Translations under genes and position numbers: made by a program
Shown here: positions 1 through 7,547 of the stretch, one piece after another
Numbering within the stretch: the first letter of the stretch is position 1
How the letters are laid out: each line of letters opens with the position of its first letter
Assembly (NCBI RefSeq): GCF_900314615.1
Contig: NZ_OMWA01000005.1
Location: 1-64,000 of the forward strand
Direction of reading: 5' to 3'
DNA: 64,000 nt
Source of the DNA: an uncultured Methanobrevibacter sp.
Lineage (GTDB): Archaea; Methanobacteriota; Methanobacteria; Methanobacteriales; Methanobacteriaceae
The notes under the pieces: generated by a model
The model's database searches: none
Told to the model about the DNA's origin: nothing
What the model saw: the letters and a program-made list of their open reading frames with translations, nothing else

Positions 1-73
1 AAGCTGGGCCTAATGGAGGTCCAGGAGTAGCGCTTCCACCTTCGATAAGAACTTCGACTGTATCTTTAGCCAT
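1..73 (-). CDS. rpl11: 50S ribosomal protein L11, N-terminal fragment
   Basis: This is the first 24 codons of ribosomal protein L11, cut by the window edge. The protein builds the stalk base (GTPase-associated centre) of the large ribosomal subunit. The reverse strand begins MAKDTVEVLIEGG and continues through the L11 signature ATPGPPLGPA, which is diagnostic. The ATG at 71-73 shares one base with the TGA stop of nusG (TGATG), so it is probably translated by coupling to nusG. The order secE-nusG-rpl11 is standard in euryarchaea. Confidence 0.93.
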   Translation of the reverse strand, partial: MAKDTVEVLIEGGSATPGPPLGPA

Positions 74-543
74 CAGTCAGCCTCCTTTTGAATTATTCTA
101 ATTTGATCAGCTTTAACAGTAACTGGAATAGGTACTGCTGCCTCTATTAACTCAAGGACGACTTCTTCACGTGATTCATCAATACGAACCACTTTCGCCC
201 TTTCACCTTTGAACGGACCAGAAATAAGCTCAACAATACTTCCTTTTTGAATTGAGGAAATAATTGGCTCTGGTTTTAAGAATCTTTTTGCTTCTTCGAA
301 GGTAATTCCGACACTACCTTCTACAACCCCTCTTAAATGTTGTACTTTTAAATCAGGGTTTCTCAGATCTATTTTTGTTGAAGATTCAACCAAAATATAT
401 CCTTTTAAAGATTCTGGGACAAGAATTGAGGAAATACCTATGCCATCAATAGTTCTGGCTTTACGAGCCAGAAGTCTAGCTACATTCCTTTCTTGACCTG
501 CAGAGGTCTTAAGAGCATATATGGAACTATTAGATTCTTCCAT
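73..543 (-). CDS. spt5: transcription elongation factor Spt5 (NusG)
   Basis: Archaeal Spt5/NusG, 156 aa, the usual length for an NGN plus single KOW protein. It clamps RNA polymerase with Spt4 and couples transcription to translation. The N-terminal NGN domain covers about residues 1-90. The KOW motif lies near residues 98-125, around KGSIVELISGPFKGERAKV. A GGTGA ribosome binding site stands just upstream of the ATG at 541-543. The gene sits between secE and rpl11 on the same strand, as in many euryarchaea. Unusually, about 390 bases of structured, gene-free DNA separate it from secE, which suggests its own promoter and leader. Confidence 0.93.
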   Translation of the reverse strand: MEESNSSIYALKTSAGQERNVARLLARKARTIDGIGISSILVPESLKGYILVESSTKIDLRNPDLKVQHLRGVVEGSVGITFEEAKRFLKPEPIISSIQKGSIVELISGPFKGERAKVVRIDESREEVVLELIEAAVPIPVTVKADQIRIIQKEAD

Positions 544-932
544 GAAAAATTCACCTATTTTAATATTTGACTAAGTTAATGAAGTTCCACAAATGTGGTT
601 CTTAGGTAATTCACAGATGTGAAAATTTACTAAGCTATCCCCCCACTTCAAGGGTTAATAAATCTATTTTGATTAATTCAGCTAAAAACTCAAATAAATC
701 TTTAGTTTTTTTAATCCAAAAAGATAAATTCATACATTAAGTTAAAAGTTATTATAAAAGCCATAATTATTCAAGAAGATAAAAATTCTTGAAAATTAGA
801 ATTCTATAATATGAATATCTATAACTTTAATAGTATATAAATGTTATCGAAAAAATAGACTTTTGAAATAAAATAAAGTATTACAAAAAATTTTATTATA
901 AAAATGGGATCAAAAAAATGAAAAATTGGTTT
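544..932 (-). promoter_or_regulatory. nusG leader: promoter candidate and two nested hairpins
   Basis: This 389-base stretch has no convincing gene. A TATA-like TTTATATA is read on the minus strand at 834-841, placing the start near 810 and giving a leader of roughly 270 bases. Close to the gene are two inverted repeats: CCAC-N4-GTGG at 587-598, and a longer one at 601-634 whose outer arms CTTA(G)GTAA and TTACTAAG enclose TTCACA and TGTGAA. The second could fold as an RNA hairpin or act as a dyad operator. What it controls (nusG and ribosomal protein L11) is inference. Confidence 0.4.
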
Positions 933-1112
933 TTAGATACCAATCAAGGAACCTAATAATACAATAACAAAACCAATAACACCTATTATGAGAACCCCAA
1001 TAGATACTACCTTAGCTAATTCTCTGTATTCCTTTGCGTCAGGTTTTCTAGATACTTTTAATACTCTTTTACTGTCTTTTATAAATTTATCAAAACTTTC
1101 TTGTACATTCAT
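933..1112 (-). CDS. secE: protein translocase subunit SecE (Sec61 gamma)
   Basis: A 59-aa single-span membrane protein. The reverse strand reads MNVQESFDKFIKDSKRVL, then an amphipathic segment with RKPDAKEYRELAK and one hydrophobic helix (about residues 36-58) rich in V, I, G and L. That is the exact architecture of archaeal SecE/Sec61 gamma, which clamps the SecY channel. Position downstream of ftsZ and upstream of nusG supports the call. It starts at ATG 1110-1112; no strong ribosome binding site is visible just upstream. A hairpin plus T-tract lies about 20 bases before the start. Confidence 0.9.
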   Translation of the reverse strand: MNVQESFDKFIKDSKRVLKVSRKPDAKEYRELAKVVSIGVLIIGVIGFVIVLLGSLIGI

Positions 1113-1125
1113 TTTAAATACCCAA

Positions 1126-1154
1126 AATAAAAAAATTATGAAGAATCATAATTT
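1126..1154 (-). terminator. hairpin plus T-tract in the secE leader
   Basis: A perfect 9-bp inverted repeat (AAATTATGA at 1133-1141, TCATAATTT at 1146-1154, 4-base loop) is followed on the minus strand by a run of T. It resembles an intrinsic terminator, yet it sits upstream of secE (start 1112) and so could act as an attenuator. Confidence 0.4.
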
Positions 1155-1203
1155 AATGAATTATAATAAAATAATAGTAATATAATAATTTATAATTTGA
1201 ACA

Positions 1204-1246
1204 TTAATAAATGTTTGCATTTATTAAAAAAAATAAGTAAATGGAA
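1204..1246 (-). terminator. ftsZ 3' U-tract and hairpin
   Basis: Just past the ftsZ stop the minus strand has an eight-T run (1226-1233), the usual archaeal termination signal. A 10-bp perfect inverted repeat follows (1204-1213 with 1218-1227, loop TTTG). Some secE transcripts may therefore start separately. Confidence 0.5.
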
Positions 1247-2383
1247 TTAGAAAATTCCATCAATGAAATCATCTAATTGGTCATTTGCAGATTCTGTTTC
1301 AGCAGATTCCTCAGAGTAATCAACATCTGGTTCATTACCAGGTTCAGAATTAGCATCGATACCTGAAACAACCACAGTAGTCCTAACCATATTTTGGAGA
1401 CTTTCATCAATTTGAGTACCCCAAATAATATTAGCTTCAGGATCTAATTTATCAGCAACAACTTGAACTATTTTTTCAGCTTCATGTAATGTTAAATCTG
1501 AACTACCAGATATGTTAACTAAAGCTCCAGTTGCATTTGATATATCAATATCTAATAATGGACTGCTTAATGCTTCATGTACGGACTCTAAAGCTCTGTC
1601 GCCAGAATCAGATTCACCCATACCAATCATAGCCATTCCGGAACCACTCATGATACTTCTAATATCTGCAAAGTCTAAACTTACAAGACCTTTCTTGGTA
1701 ATCAGTTCTGTAATTCCTTTAACTGCTCTTCCTAAGATTTCGTCAGAAACCATGAATGCTTTATTTAAAGGCAAGTTTGGAGCAACTTCCAATAATTTAT
1801 CATTAGGAATTACAATAACAGTGTCAGCAGCTTCTTGGAGTTTTTCTAAACCTTGTTCTGCATTTTCTCTTCTTTTAATTCCTTCAGCAGAAAATGGCAT
1901 GGTAGCAACAGCAACAGTTAAAGCTCCTAATTTTTTAGCGATTTTTGCAATGATCGGAGCTGAACCAGTACCGGTTCCACCACCAAGACCGCAGGTGACA
2001 AATACCATGTCTGCGCCTTCTAATTCGTCTCTAATCTCATCTTCACTTTCTTCAGCGCATTCTTCACCAACGGATGGTTCTCCACCAGCACCTAATCCTT
2101 TAGAAGTTTGTCTTCCTAAAAGAATCTTTTTACTGGATTGACTGTAGAATAAATCTTGAGCATCAGTATTGACGGCAATGGTGGTTGCTCCTTCAATACC
2201 CATCTCGTTTAATCTTGAAATAGTGTTGTTTCCTGCTCCTCCAGCACCAACAACAAATATATTAGTTTTTACGCCTTGAATAATATTAATTAAATCTTCA
2301 TCGATATCAGAAGAGATTTTTTCTGGTTGTTTCTCTTCCATTCTTTGTTCAGATTCTTTTATTGCATCATCTATAATTTTCAC
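1247..2383 (-). CDS. ftsZ: cell division protein FtsZ
   Basis: Tubulin-like GTPase that forms the division ring, 378 aa. GAGGAGNNT near residue 46 and the tubulin signature GGGTGTGSAP near residues 134-143 are both present, followed by the usual C-terminal domain and an acidic tail. The start is GTG (2381-2383) in the context GGTGTTAAGTTGTG, which supplies a ribosome binding site; no better ATG lies upstream. A TATA-like ACTATATAAAT is read on the minus strand near 2428-2437. It heads the ftsZ-secE-nusG-rpl11 series, although a T-rich terminator follows it. Confidence 0.96.
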   Translation of the reverse strand: MKIIDDAIKESEQRMEEKQPEKISSDIDEDLINIIQGVKTNIFVVGAGGAGNNTISRLNEMGIEGATTIAVNTDAQDLFYSQSSKKILLGRQTSKGLGAGGEPSVGEECAEESEDEIRDELEGADMVFVTCGLGGGTGTGSAPIIAKIAKKLGALTVAVATMPFSAEGIKRRENAEQGLEKLQEAADTVIVIPNDKLLEVAPNLPLNKAFMVSDEILGRAVKGITELITKKGLVSLDFADIRSIMSGSGMAMIGMGESDSGDRALESVHEALSSPLLDIDISNATGALVNISGSSDLTLHEAEKIVQVVADKLDPEANIIWGTQIDESLQNMVRTTVVVSGIDANSEPGNEPDVDYSEESAETESANDQLDDFIDGIF

Positions 2384-2503
2384 AACTTAACACCACAATT
2401 CTGCTATTAAAAATTAATTGTTAAATATTTATATAGTAAGTAATATTTAAATGCACCTACTATTTAAATTATTGGGAAAAGATACCAAAAAATTAAAAAA
2501 AAT

Positions 2504-3079
2504 TTAATCTCTTGGCATTGCAATAATTTCATGGATTTTCATGTTAAACAGATTTTTAGAGTTGACCGGAGTTAAAATAACTGCAGTGTCCACTCCATGA
2601 GCTCTGCCCCCGATGGCCATTATTTCTTCACCTACAGGAACGAGACCTGCATCTGCAGCCATAAGAGAAATTTCTGCAGAAACTTTGACACCATGTGAAA
2701 ACATTCTTAAAGTATCTGCCACAACATCCAATGGGGAAAATCCTCCGTATTTATTGGTAACGCCTCTTGCAGCACCGCTGAATGCATGCAAACCCTGATA
2801 TGTTTTTATTCCAACATTTTCTAATTTTGCAATCATTTCATTGGAAATATCTGATTCATTATCTCCGCTGAATCCGACATTGTGGGAAACATTGATAATA
2901 GTAATATCGTCATTGTCAATTGCATTGTGCAGTTTCAATGCGGATTCGCCAGTAGTTGATGCTATCAAAATATATTTAATATTTTTAGCAACATCCAGTT
3001 TATCTTTAACAGCCAAAATCAATTCATCAGTGTAGTCTTCTCCTTGCTTATCAAAATATGTTATGAACCTTCTTGCCAT
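2504..3079 (-). CDS. pyruvate kinase alpha/beta-domain-like protein
   Basis: A 191-aa cytosolic protein resembling the C-terminal alpha/beta domain of pyruvate kinase standing alone (COG1751-type), with no catalytic barrel. It includes ILIASTTGESALKL near the N-terminus and repeated Gly-rich turns. The function of these stand-alone domains is not established. I prefer the ATG at 3077-3079, preceded by GATGTGGGATT; an in-frame TTG 15 bases upstream would add five residues. Its promoter is divergent from that of the CofE-like gene and would give a leader of about 20 bases. Confidence 0.7.
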   Translation of the reverse strand: MARRFITYFDKQGEDYTDELILAVKDKLDVAKNIKYILIASTTGESALKLHNAIDNDDITIINVSHNVGFSGDNESDISNEMIAKLENVGIKTYQGLHAFSGAARGVTNKYGGFSPLDVVADTLRMFSHGVKVSAEISLMAADAGLVPVGEEIMAIGGRAHGVDTAVILTPVNSKNLFNMKIHEIIAMPRD

Positions 3080-3158
3080 AATCCCACATCCCAATAGATA
3101 ATTATTATAATCCCTATTGTGTTATATACTATATAATTAATTTTTATTAAAGATTTTT
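3080..3158. promoter_or_regulatory. divergent promoter region
   Basis: This 79-base gap holds two overlapping TATA-like boxes. AGTATATAAC is read on the minus strand (3121-3130) for the pyruvate-kinase-like gene. CTATATAATT is read on the plus strand (about 3129-3138) for the CofE-like gene. The plus-strand spacing puts the transcript start at about the ATG, so that mRNA is probably leaderless; it also lacks a ribosome binding site. Confidence 0.5.
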
Positions 3159-4013
3159 ATGAAAGATTTAGAAGATATCAAACATGTAATAAATGGAGAC
3201 TACATTGTCATTCCAATCGAAACAGGCTACATCAAGCCCAATGAAGATTTAAATTCAATAATAAATCCTGCACGCGAGCTGATGGAAGATAATGATTATT
3301 TAGTTATAGCTGAAACCCCTATTTCAGTTTCACAAAACAGATTAGTTGATGAGTCCAAATACACCCCGTCACTGACTGCCAAATTTTTAACAACAGTCTG
3401 GAGCAAATACATATGGGGATATGTTTTAGGACCGCTTCTCGGAATTAAAAAAAGAACAATCAAAAATTTAAGAAGACTTCCTGAAGAAACTAAAGCTCAC
3501 AAAGAAGTAGTTCTTCAGCTATATGGCCTTAAACATGCACTTAAACCGGCTTCCGAAGCGGGAATTGATTTAAGCAATGCTCCCGGAACATATGTGTCAC
3601 TTCTTCCGGAAAATCCCGAAGGCGTTGCAAAAGAAATTAAAGATGAAATCGGAAAAGACGTCTGTGTAATGATCATTGATACTGATGCAACATATATGAA
3701 AAACGGGAAATACTTTACAGGCCTCCCTATTGCCATTGACGGAATTGAAGCAGACAAAGGATTTTTTGGCTACTTCAAAGGACAGCTTTCAGAGAATATG
3801 GGATCAACACCTCTTGGATGCAGCGAAAGCATTGATGTTGAAACTGCTTTAAAGATAGCAAACATTGCTGAAGACTATCAGAGGTCACTGTCAACTGAAA
3901 TGAAAACCATTCACAGCGTAAAAGCAGTACTTGGCAGTGAAATTGATGAAGTTACTGTGGAAGCACTTGACTCAATAACCCACACCCCTGCAGTCATCAT
4001 TCGTAAACAATAA
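3159..4013 (+). CDS. CofE-like coenzyme F420-0:gamma-glutamyl ligase family protein
   Basis: A 284-aa protein resembling the F420-0:L-glutamate ligase (CofE) family, which adds glutamates to the F420 side chain using GTP. It begins DYIVIPIETGYIKPNEDL and later has VCVMIIDTDATYMKNGK and LPIAIDGIEADKGFFGYFKG, which match the family layout. It is a little longer than typical CofE (about 250 aa) and divergent, so it may be a paralogue with another substrate. No ribosome binding site is visible; a TATA-like box about 25 bases upstream implies a leaderless mRNA. It stands alone on the plus strand before tfe. Confidence 0.6.
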   Translation: MKDLEDIKHVINGDYIVIPIETGYIKPNEDLNSIINPARELMEDNDYLVIAETPISVSQNRLVDESKYTPSLTAKFLTTVWSKYIWGYVLGPLLGIKKRTIKNLRRLPEETKAHKEVVLQLYGLKHALKPASEAGIDLSNAPGTYVSLLPENPEGVAKEIKDEIGKDVCVMIIDTDATYMKNGKYFTGLPIAIDGIEADKGFFGYFKGQLSENMGSTPLGCSESIDVETALKIANIAEDYQRSLSTEMKTIHSVKAVLGSEIDEVTVEALDSITHTPAVIIRKQ

Positions 4014-4100
4014 ATATTATAAAAAACAGAACTTAACATTAATATATTGTTTATTTTTCAAAAATAGGATATATAAACATAAGCACTTAGGGGAAATTAA

Positions 4101-4619
4101 ATGATAGATGATCCATTAGTAAAGACATTATTAACAAACGTTGTTGAAGATGAAAGCAATTTACCTATTGTTGAAGCACTGGAAAGCGGTGTGGAAACTG
4201 ATGAAGAAATAGCCAAAAAAACTGGAATCAAATTAAATATTGTTAGAAAAGTGCTTTACAAGCTTTACGATTTAGGATTAGCTAGTTATAAAAGAAGTAA
4301 AGACCCTGAAACTCAATGGTTTACATATTCATGGAAATTTGAAAAAGAAGAAGTTATCAATCATATCAAAAAAGATTCAGAACAGTATTTGAAAATGCTA
4401 AATGATGAACTTGAACATGAAGAAAACAACATGTTTTTCGTCTGCCCTCAGGGCCATGTCAGATTTGATTTTGATGCTGCTTCAGATTATGAATTCTTAT
4501 GTCCTGTCTGTATGGAAGAGCTGGAATTTCAGGACAATAATGATCACATTAAACAACTCAAAGAAGACATAAAAATGGTAGAAAGTAATTTTAATTCATT
4601 TAATAAACAAAATAGTTAA
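4101..4619 (+). CDS. tfe: transcription factor E alpha (TFE)
   Basis: Archaeal TFE/TFIIE-alpha homologue, 172 aa, which stabilises the open promoter complex. An N-terminal winged helix covers about residues 15-90 (TDEEIAKKTGIKLNIVRKVL). A charged linker and a zinc ribbon with ligands at about C115, H119, C134 and C137 (CPQGH then CPVC) follow, with an acidic tail. The first ligand pair is C-x3-H rather than C-x2-C. TATATAAA near 4069-4076 and GGGGAA before the ATG support this start. The HD-domain gene follows nine bases later. Confidence 0.93.
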   Translation: MIDDPLVKTLLTNVVEDESNLPIVEALESGVETDEEIAKKTGIKLNIVRKVLYKLYDLGLASYKRSKDPETQWFTYSWKFEKEEVINHIKKDSEQYLKMLNDELEHEENNMFFVCPQGHVRFDFDAASDYEFLCPVCMEELEFQDNNDHIKQLKEDIKMVESNFNSFNKQNS

Positions 4620-4628
4620 TCAGATAAA

Positions 4629-5120
4629 ATGGAGATAGAATTACTTAAAAAAGAAAATACCCCTAAAAATGTTATCGAACATTGTATAGCAGTTTGCAGA
4701 AAAGCTATGAAAATAGCTTCTAATTTTGATAATGCGGATTTGGATTTAATCCGCAAAGGCGCTTTACTCCATGACATAGGAAGGTCCAGAACTCATGATT
4801 TAACCCATGCAATTGTTGGAGTTGAAATTGCACGTTCCCACGGATACGACGAAGATGTCCTCAACATTATTGAAAGACATATCGGCGCAGGAATTACCGC
4901 AAAAGAAGCTGAAGAGTTAGGACTTCCAGTTAAATCATATGTTCCGCAGACTTTAGAGGAAAAAATTGTAGCCCATGCTGACAATTTAGTAAGCGGAGAT
5001 AAGGAAGTGGACGTGGATTATGTTATTGCGAAATGGAATCGCAGAATGGAAAATCCTGAAGATAACATTAAAAGACTTATTGAACTTGATAAAGAATTAA
5101 TTAAAGCTTTTGAGGAATAA
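4629..5120 (+). CDS. HD-domain phosphohydrolase family protein (TIGR00295-like)
   Basis: A 163-aa HD-superfamily protein. The metal-binding HD pair is at H48-D49 (ALLHDIGRSRTHD), with further conserved histidines in THAIVG and ERHIGAG and an Asp in VAHADNLVSG. These are the expected ligands of a metal-dependent phosphohydrolase; the substrate is unknown. The small archaeal form resembles the TIGR00295 family. It lies nine bases after tfe and directly before arcS, so the three are probably one operon. Confidence 0.78.
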   Translation: MEIELLKKENTPKNVIEHCIAVCRKAMKIASNFDNADLDLIRKGALLHDIGRSRTHDLTHAIVGVEIARSHGYDEDVLNIIERHIGAGITAKEAEELGLPVKSYVPQTLEEKIVAHADNLVSGDKEVDVDYVIAKWNRRMENPEDNIKRLIELDKELIKAFEE

Positions 5121-5121
5121 C

Positions 5122-6030
5122 ATGAAAGTAATATGCTCTAGTGAAGAATCTTTGTACCGTCCCGAAGCAGTCAGATGGAGACAGAGGATGGAAATGATGG
5201 AACCTCTCGGAGATACAGTTGTCCTATTGCCGTGCAGTATGAAAAAACCTTATTCAAATTCCAAATCACATCAGAAATTCAGAAAACTTACAAGGTCATT
5301 TCAGGAACTGATTGTAACTTCCCCATTTGGAATCTGTCCAAGGGAACTTGAAAACACATTTCCTATCCAGTCCTATGATGTAAGTACAACAGGCAAATGG
5401 TCTGAAGATGAAATTGAAGAGAGCGGAAGATTAATAGAAAAATACACAAAAGGAAAACGTATTGTTGCAAATCTTGCAGGAGGTTATCTCCAGTCACTTG
5501 AAGCTTACTGTGATGATTTTGTAAATGTCTGCGTTGACGAACGACCTACTTCCCCTGAATCCCTTTACAATTTAAGGATGGAGCTTAAAAATCACGAAAA
5601 GATTTCAAGAAGGCAAAAGACTCTGCATGAGCTTAGATCTATAGCAAAATATCAGTTCGGTGAAAATGGAGATAAATTTATACCGGACAACGTGAAAACC
5701 AAAGGAATGTATCACAAAAGAATATTATCAAACGGCAATCAGCTGGCATTGCTCAATAAAGATCACGGCCTTTACAGATTAAACCTTCCAGGAGGAGAAA
5801 TCCTTAAGGATTTGGGCATCAATATAGTAAGCATTGATTTTAATCTTGAAACCAATACCGTTTTCGCTCCGGGAATTGAAAAGGCAGACCACAACATCAT
5901 TCCGAACGATGAAGTGGTTGTTGTTCGCGATGATTCTGTTGTCGGAGTAGGTAAAGCTGTCATGACCGGTCGTGAGATGGAAGAATGTGACAATGGTATT
6001 GGCGTGAAAATCAAACATAGATTTAAATAA
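5122..6030 (+). CDS. arcS: archaeosine synthase ArcS, short form
   Basis: This protein carries the ArcS signature PC-x3-KPY-x2-S-x2-H at residues 37-50 (PCSMKKPYSNSKSH). ArcS acts in converting preQ0 at tRNA position 15 to archaeosine, working with a radical SAM partner in many archaea. A PUA RNA-binding domain fills roughly the last 80 residues (PNDEVVVVRDDSVVGVGKA). At 302 aa it lacks the long N-terminal TGT-like domain of full-length ArcS. I chose ATG 5122-5124, preceded by GAGGAATAAC; an in-frame TTG at 5110 would overlap the HD gene. A queuosine-type precursor transporter lies at 23,122. Confidence 0.82.
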   Translation: MKVICSSEESLYRPEAVRWRQRMEMMEPLGDTVVLLPCSMKKPYSNSKSHQKFRKLTRSFQELIVTSPFGICPRELENTFPIQSYDVSTTGKWSEDEIEESGRLIEKYTKGKRIVANLAGGYLQSLEAYCDDFVNVCVDERPTSPESLYNLRMELKNHEKISRRQKTLHELRSIAKYQFGENGDKFIPDNVKTKGMYHKRILSNGNQLALLNKDHGLYRLNLPGGEILKDLGINIVSIDFNLETNTVFAPGIEKADHNIIPNDEVVVVRDDSVVGVGKAVMTGREMEECDNGIGVKIKHRFK

Positions 6031-6106
6031 CATTTTGTTAATATAACAACATATATAAATACTAGAAATATTTATACTAATAAATACAAAAAATAGGAGA
6101 CTACTT

Positions 6107-6391
6107 ATGTCAGAAGATTTAGTAAATGATATTAAAGACGCAGTTTCTGTAATTAATGACCCTCACATGGGCATAAGCATTGTAGAAATGGGCATTGTAC
6201 AAAATATTACCGTAGACGGAGACCAAGCAGAAATTACCCTTAAACCAACAAATCCTGGTTGTATGAGTATCACACGTATTGCAGCTGATGCTAAGGTAAG
6301 AGCTGAACACGTCGAAGGTATTGAAAATGCAAAAATTATCGTTGAAGGACATGCTATGGCAGACTCCATTAACGAAATGATTAACAGATAA
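6107..6391 (+). CDS. DUF59/MIP18-family iron-sulfur assembly protein
   Basis: A 94-aa DUF59 (PaaD/SufT/MIP18-like) protein. It has the family opening VINDPHMGISIVEMGIV and the single conserved cysteine C52 in PTNPGCMSITR. Relatives help load Fe-S clusters onto apoproteins. It has its own promoter: CATATATAAATAC near 6047-6058 and an AGGAGA ribosome binding site 8-10 bases before the ATG. It precedes tRNA-Ile. Confidence 0.87.
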   Translation: MSEDLVNDIKDAVSVINDPHMGISIVEMGIVQNITVDGDQAEITLKPTNPGCMSITRIAADAKVRAEHVEGIENAKIIVEGHAMADSINEMINR

Positions 6392-6432
6392 AATTTTAAA
6401 ATTTAACTAAAATCTACAAATAACCGAAAGAG

Positions 6433-6480
6433 TTATATATAGTAACAAATATAAGTATAAGTGTTGACAGTTAACTGTCA
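6433..6480 (+). promoter_or_regulatory. tRNA-Ile promoter with a perfect 16-bp palindrome
   Basis: A TATA-like TTATATATAG is at 6433-6442. The perfect palindrome TGACAGTTAACTGTCA occupies 6465-6480, close to the expected transcript start (about 6462) and 12 bases before the mature tRNA. It may be a precursor-leader hairpin or a protein-binding dyad. Confidence 0.5.
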
Positions 6481-6492
6481 CACTAATTACAT

Positions 6493-6567
6493 AGGCTAGT
6501 GGCACAGCTTGGTTAGCGCGCTCGGCTGATAACCGGGAGGTCATGGGTTCGAATCCCATCTAGCCTA
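6493..6567 (+). tRNA. tRNA-Ile (GAT anticodon)
   Basis: A complete cloverleaf without an intron. The acceptor stem AGGCTAG pairs perfectly with CTAGCCT. The anticodon stem is CTCGG/CCGGG around the loop CTGATAA, giving anticodon GAT. The T arm is ATGGG-TTCGAAT-CCCAT, and the D loop contains GGTTA. The discriminator base is A; CCA is not encoded. T-rich DNA follows. The precursor appears to be transcribed alone from the promoter at 6433. Confidence 0.95.
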
Positions 6568-6695
6568 CTTCTAACTATTTTTAAGACATTTTTCAAAAAA
6601 GTGACAATTTTATCGAATTTTTTTAGAGCAATTTATTTATACCACTTCGAACATATTTTAACTTGAATGTACAAAAAGTTGGAATGATGATTAAA

Positions 6696-7199
6696 ATGTG
6701 GGAAAAGATAAATGAAAAATTCAAAAAATACCCTGCAAGAATAAGAGTTGCAGAAAAAATGATTGAACTTGGACTGTCAATTAATGACGATGGAAAAATC
6801 TACTGCGGAAATTTAAAAATCAGCGATAAAGCATTGGCTACTGCTGCTGAAGTAGACAGAAGAGCAATAAAATCAACAATCGAAGTCATCAAAGAAGATG
6901 AAGAACTGAACAACTTATTTTCAAACATAATTCCTGCAGGAACACTGCTTAAAAACATTGCAAAAAATCTTGATTTAGGAGTAATTGAAATAGAAGTGGG
7001 ATCTGAAAGCGAAGGAATACTCGCAGCTACAACAAATCTGATAACAAAAAAAGGAATGGGTATTAGACAAGCCTATGCCGAAGACACAGAGCTTCAAAAA
7101 ACACCAATATTAACAATAATTACAGAAGAGCCTGTGAAAGGCGATCTGATAAATGAATTTTTAAAAATAAAAGGAGTAACAAGAGTGTCAATCTACTGA
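6696..7199 (+). CDS. ACT-domain regulator of amino acid metabolism (COG2150-like)
   Basis: A 167-aa protein with an N-terminal helix-turn-helix-like part (ARIRVAEKMIELGLSI, KISDKALATAAEVDRRAIKSTI) and a C-terminal ACT-like domain (GVIEIEVGSESEGILA, PILTIITEEPVKG). It fits the archaeal predicted regulators of amino acid metabolism that bind small ligands through ACT. The start is uncertain: an in-frame TTG at 6663 or ATGs at 6684/6687 are possible. I prefer MWEKINEKF at 6696, downstream of GGAATGATG, because a TATA-like box near 6637-6646 puts the mRNA start after 6663. Its end overlaps convergent hypC by seven bases. Confidence 0.75.
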   Translation: MWEKINEKFKKYPARIRVAEKMIELGLSINDDGKIYCGNLKISDKALATAAEVDRRAIKSTIEVIKEDEELNNLFSNIIPAGTLLKNIAKNLDLGVIEIEVGSESEGILAATTNLITKKGMGIRQAYAEDTELQKTPILTIITEEPVKGDLINEFLKIKGVTRVSIY

Positions 7200-7468
7200 T
7201 TGATTTGTTCCATTCTTGCTTTTTCCATTTCTCTATCCTCTTCTTCGAGGATATCCAATAACTCTTCCCAAGCTTCTAAAGATTCTTTAGCAGCTTCTTC
7301 AGTTAATTTTTCAATTGCAAAACCAGCATGGATTAAAACATAATCGCCAACTTCCACTTCAGGTAAAAGGTCTAATTTTGCTTGTTGTCTTGCTCCACCA
7401 AAGTCAGCAACCAACAAATTTTCTTCTCTATCTATCTCAATAACATGAGCGGGTGCTGCAATACACAT
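7193..7468 (-). CDS. hypC: hydrogenase maturation chaperone HypC
   Basis: HypC/HupF family, 91 aa. It starts MCIAAPAHVIEI with the essential Cys2 that carries the Fe(CN)2CO precursor, and has the family sequence VGDYVLIHAGFAIEKL in a small beta-barrel. It serves NiFe-hydrogenase maturation, needed for the several hydrogenases of a hydrogenotrophic methanogen. The C-terminal 25 residues form an acidic helical tail. It is monocistronic here and converges on the ACT gene. Confidence 0.93.
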   Translation of the reverse strand: MCIAAPAHVIEIDREENLLVADFGGARQQAKLDLLPEVEVGDYVLIHAGFAIEKLTEEAAKESLEAWEELLDILEEEDREMEKARMEQINQ

Positions 7469-7547
7469 ATTTCCATCTCCAAAATTTTAATATATACATT
7501 ATATAATAAATGATATTATATAAAATTATCTAATAAGGAGTTTAATA

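Noticed and set aside
1512..2141. A 209-codon plus-strand frame inside ftsZ
   Set aside because: It lies fully opposite the well-supported FtsZ frame and has no recognisable motif; it is a by-product of codon bias.
2504..3094. Pyruvate kinase
   Set aside because: Only the C-terminal alpha/beta domain type is present; the catalytic barrel is missing.
6465..6480. Integration (att) site at tRNA-Ile
   Set aside because: No integrase gene or duplicated tRNA 3' end is present in the window.
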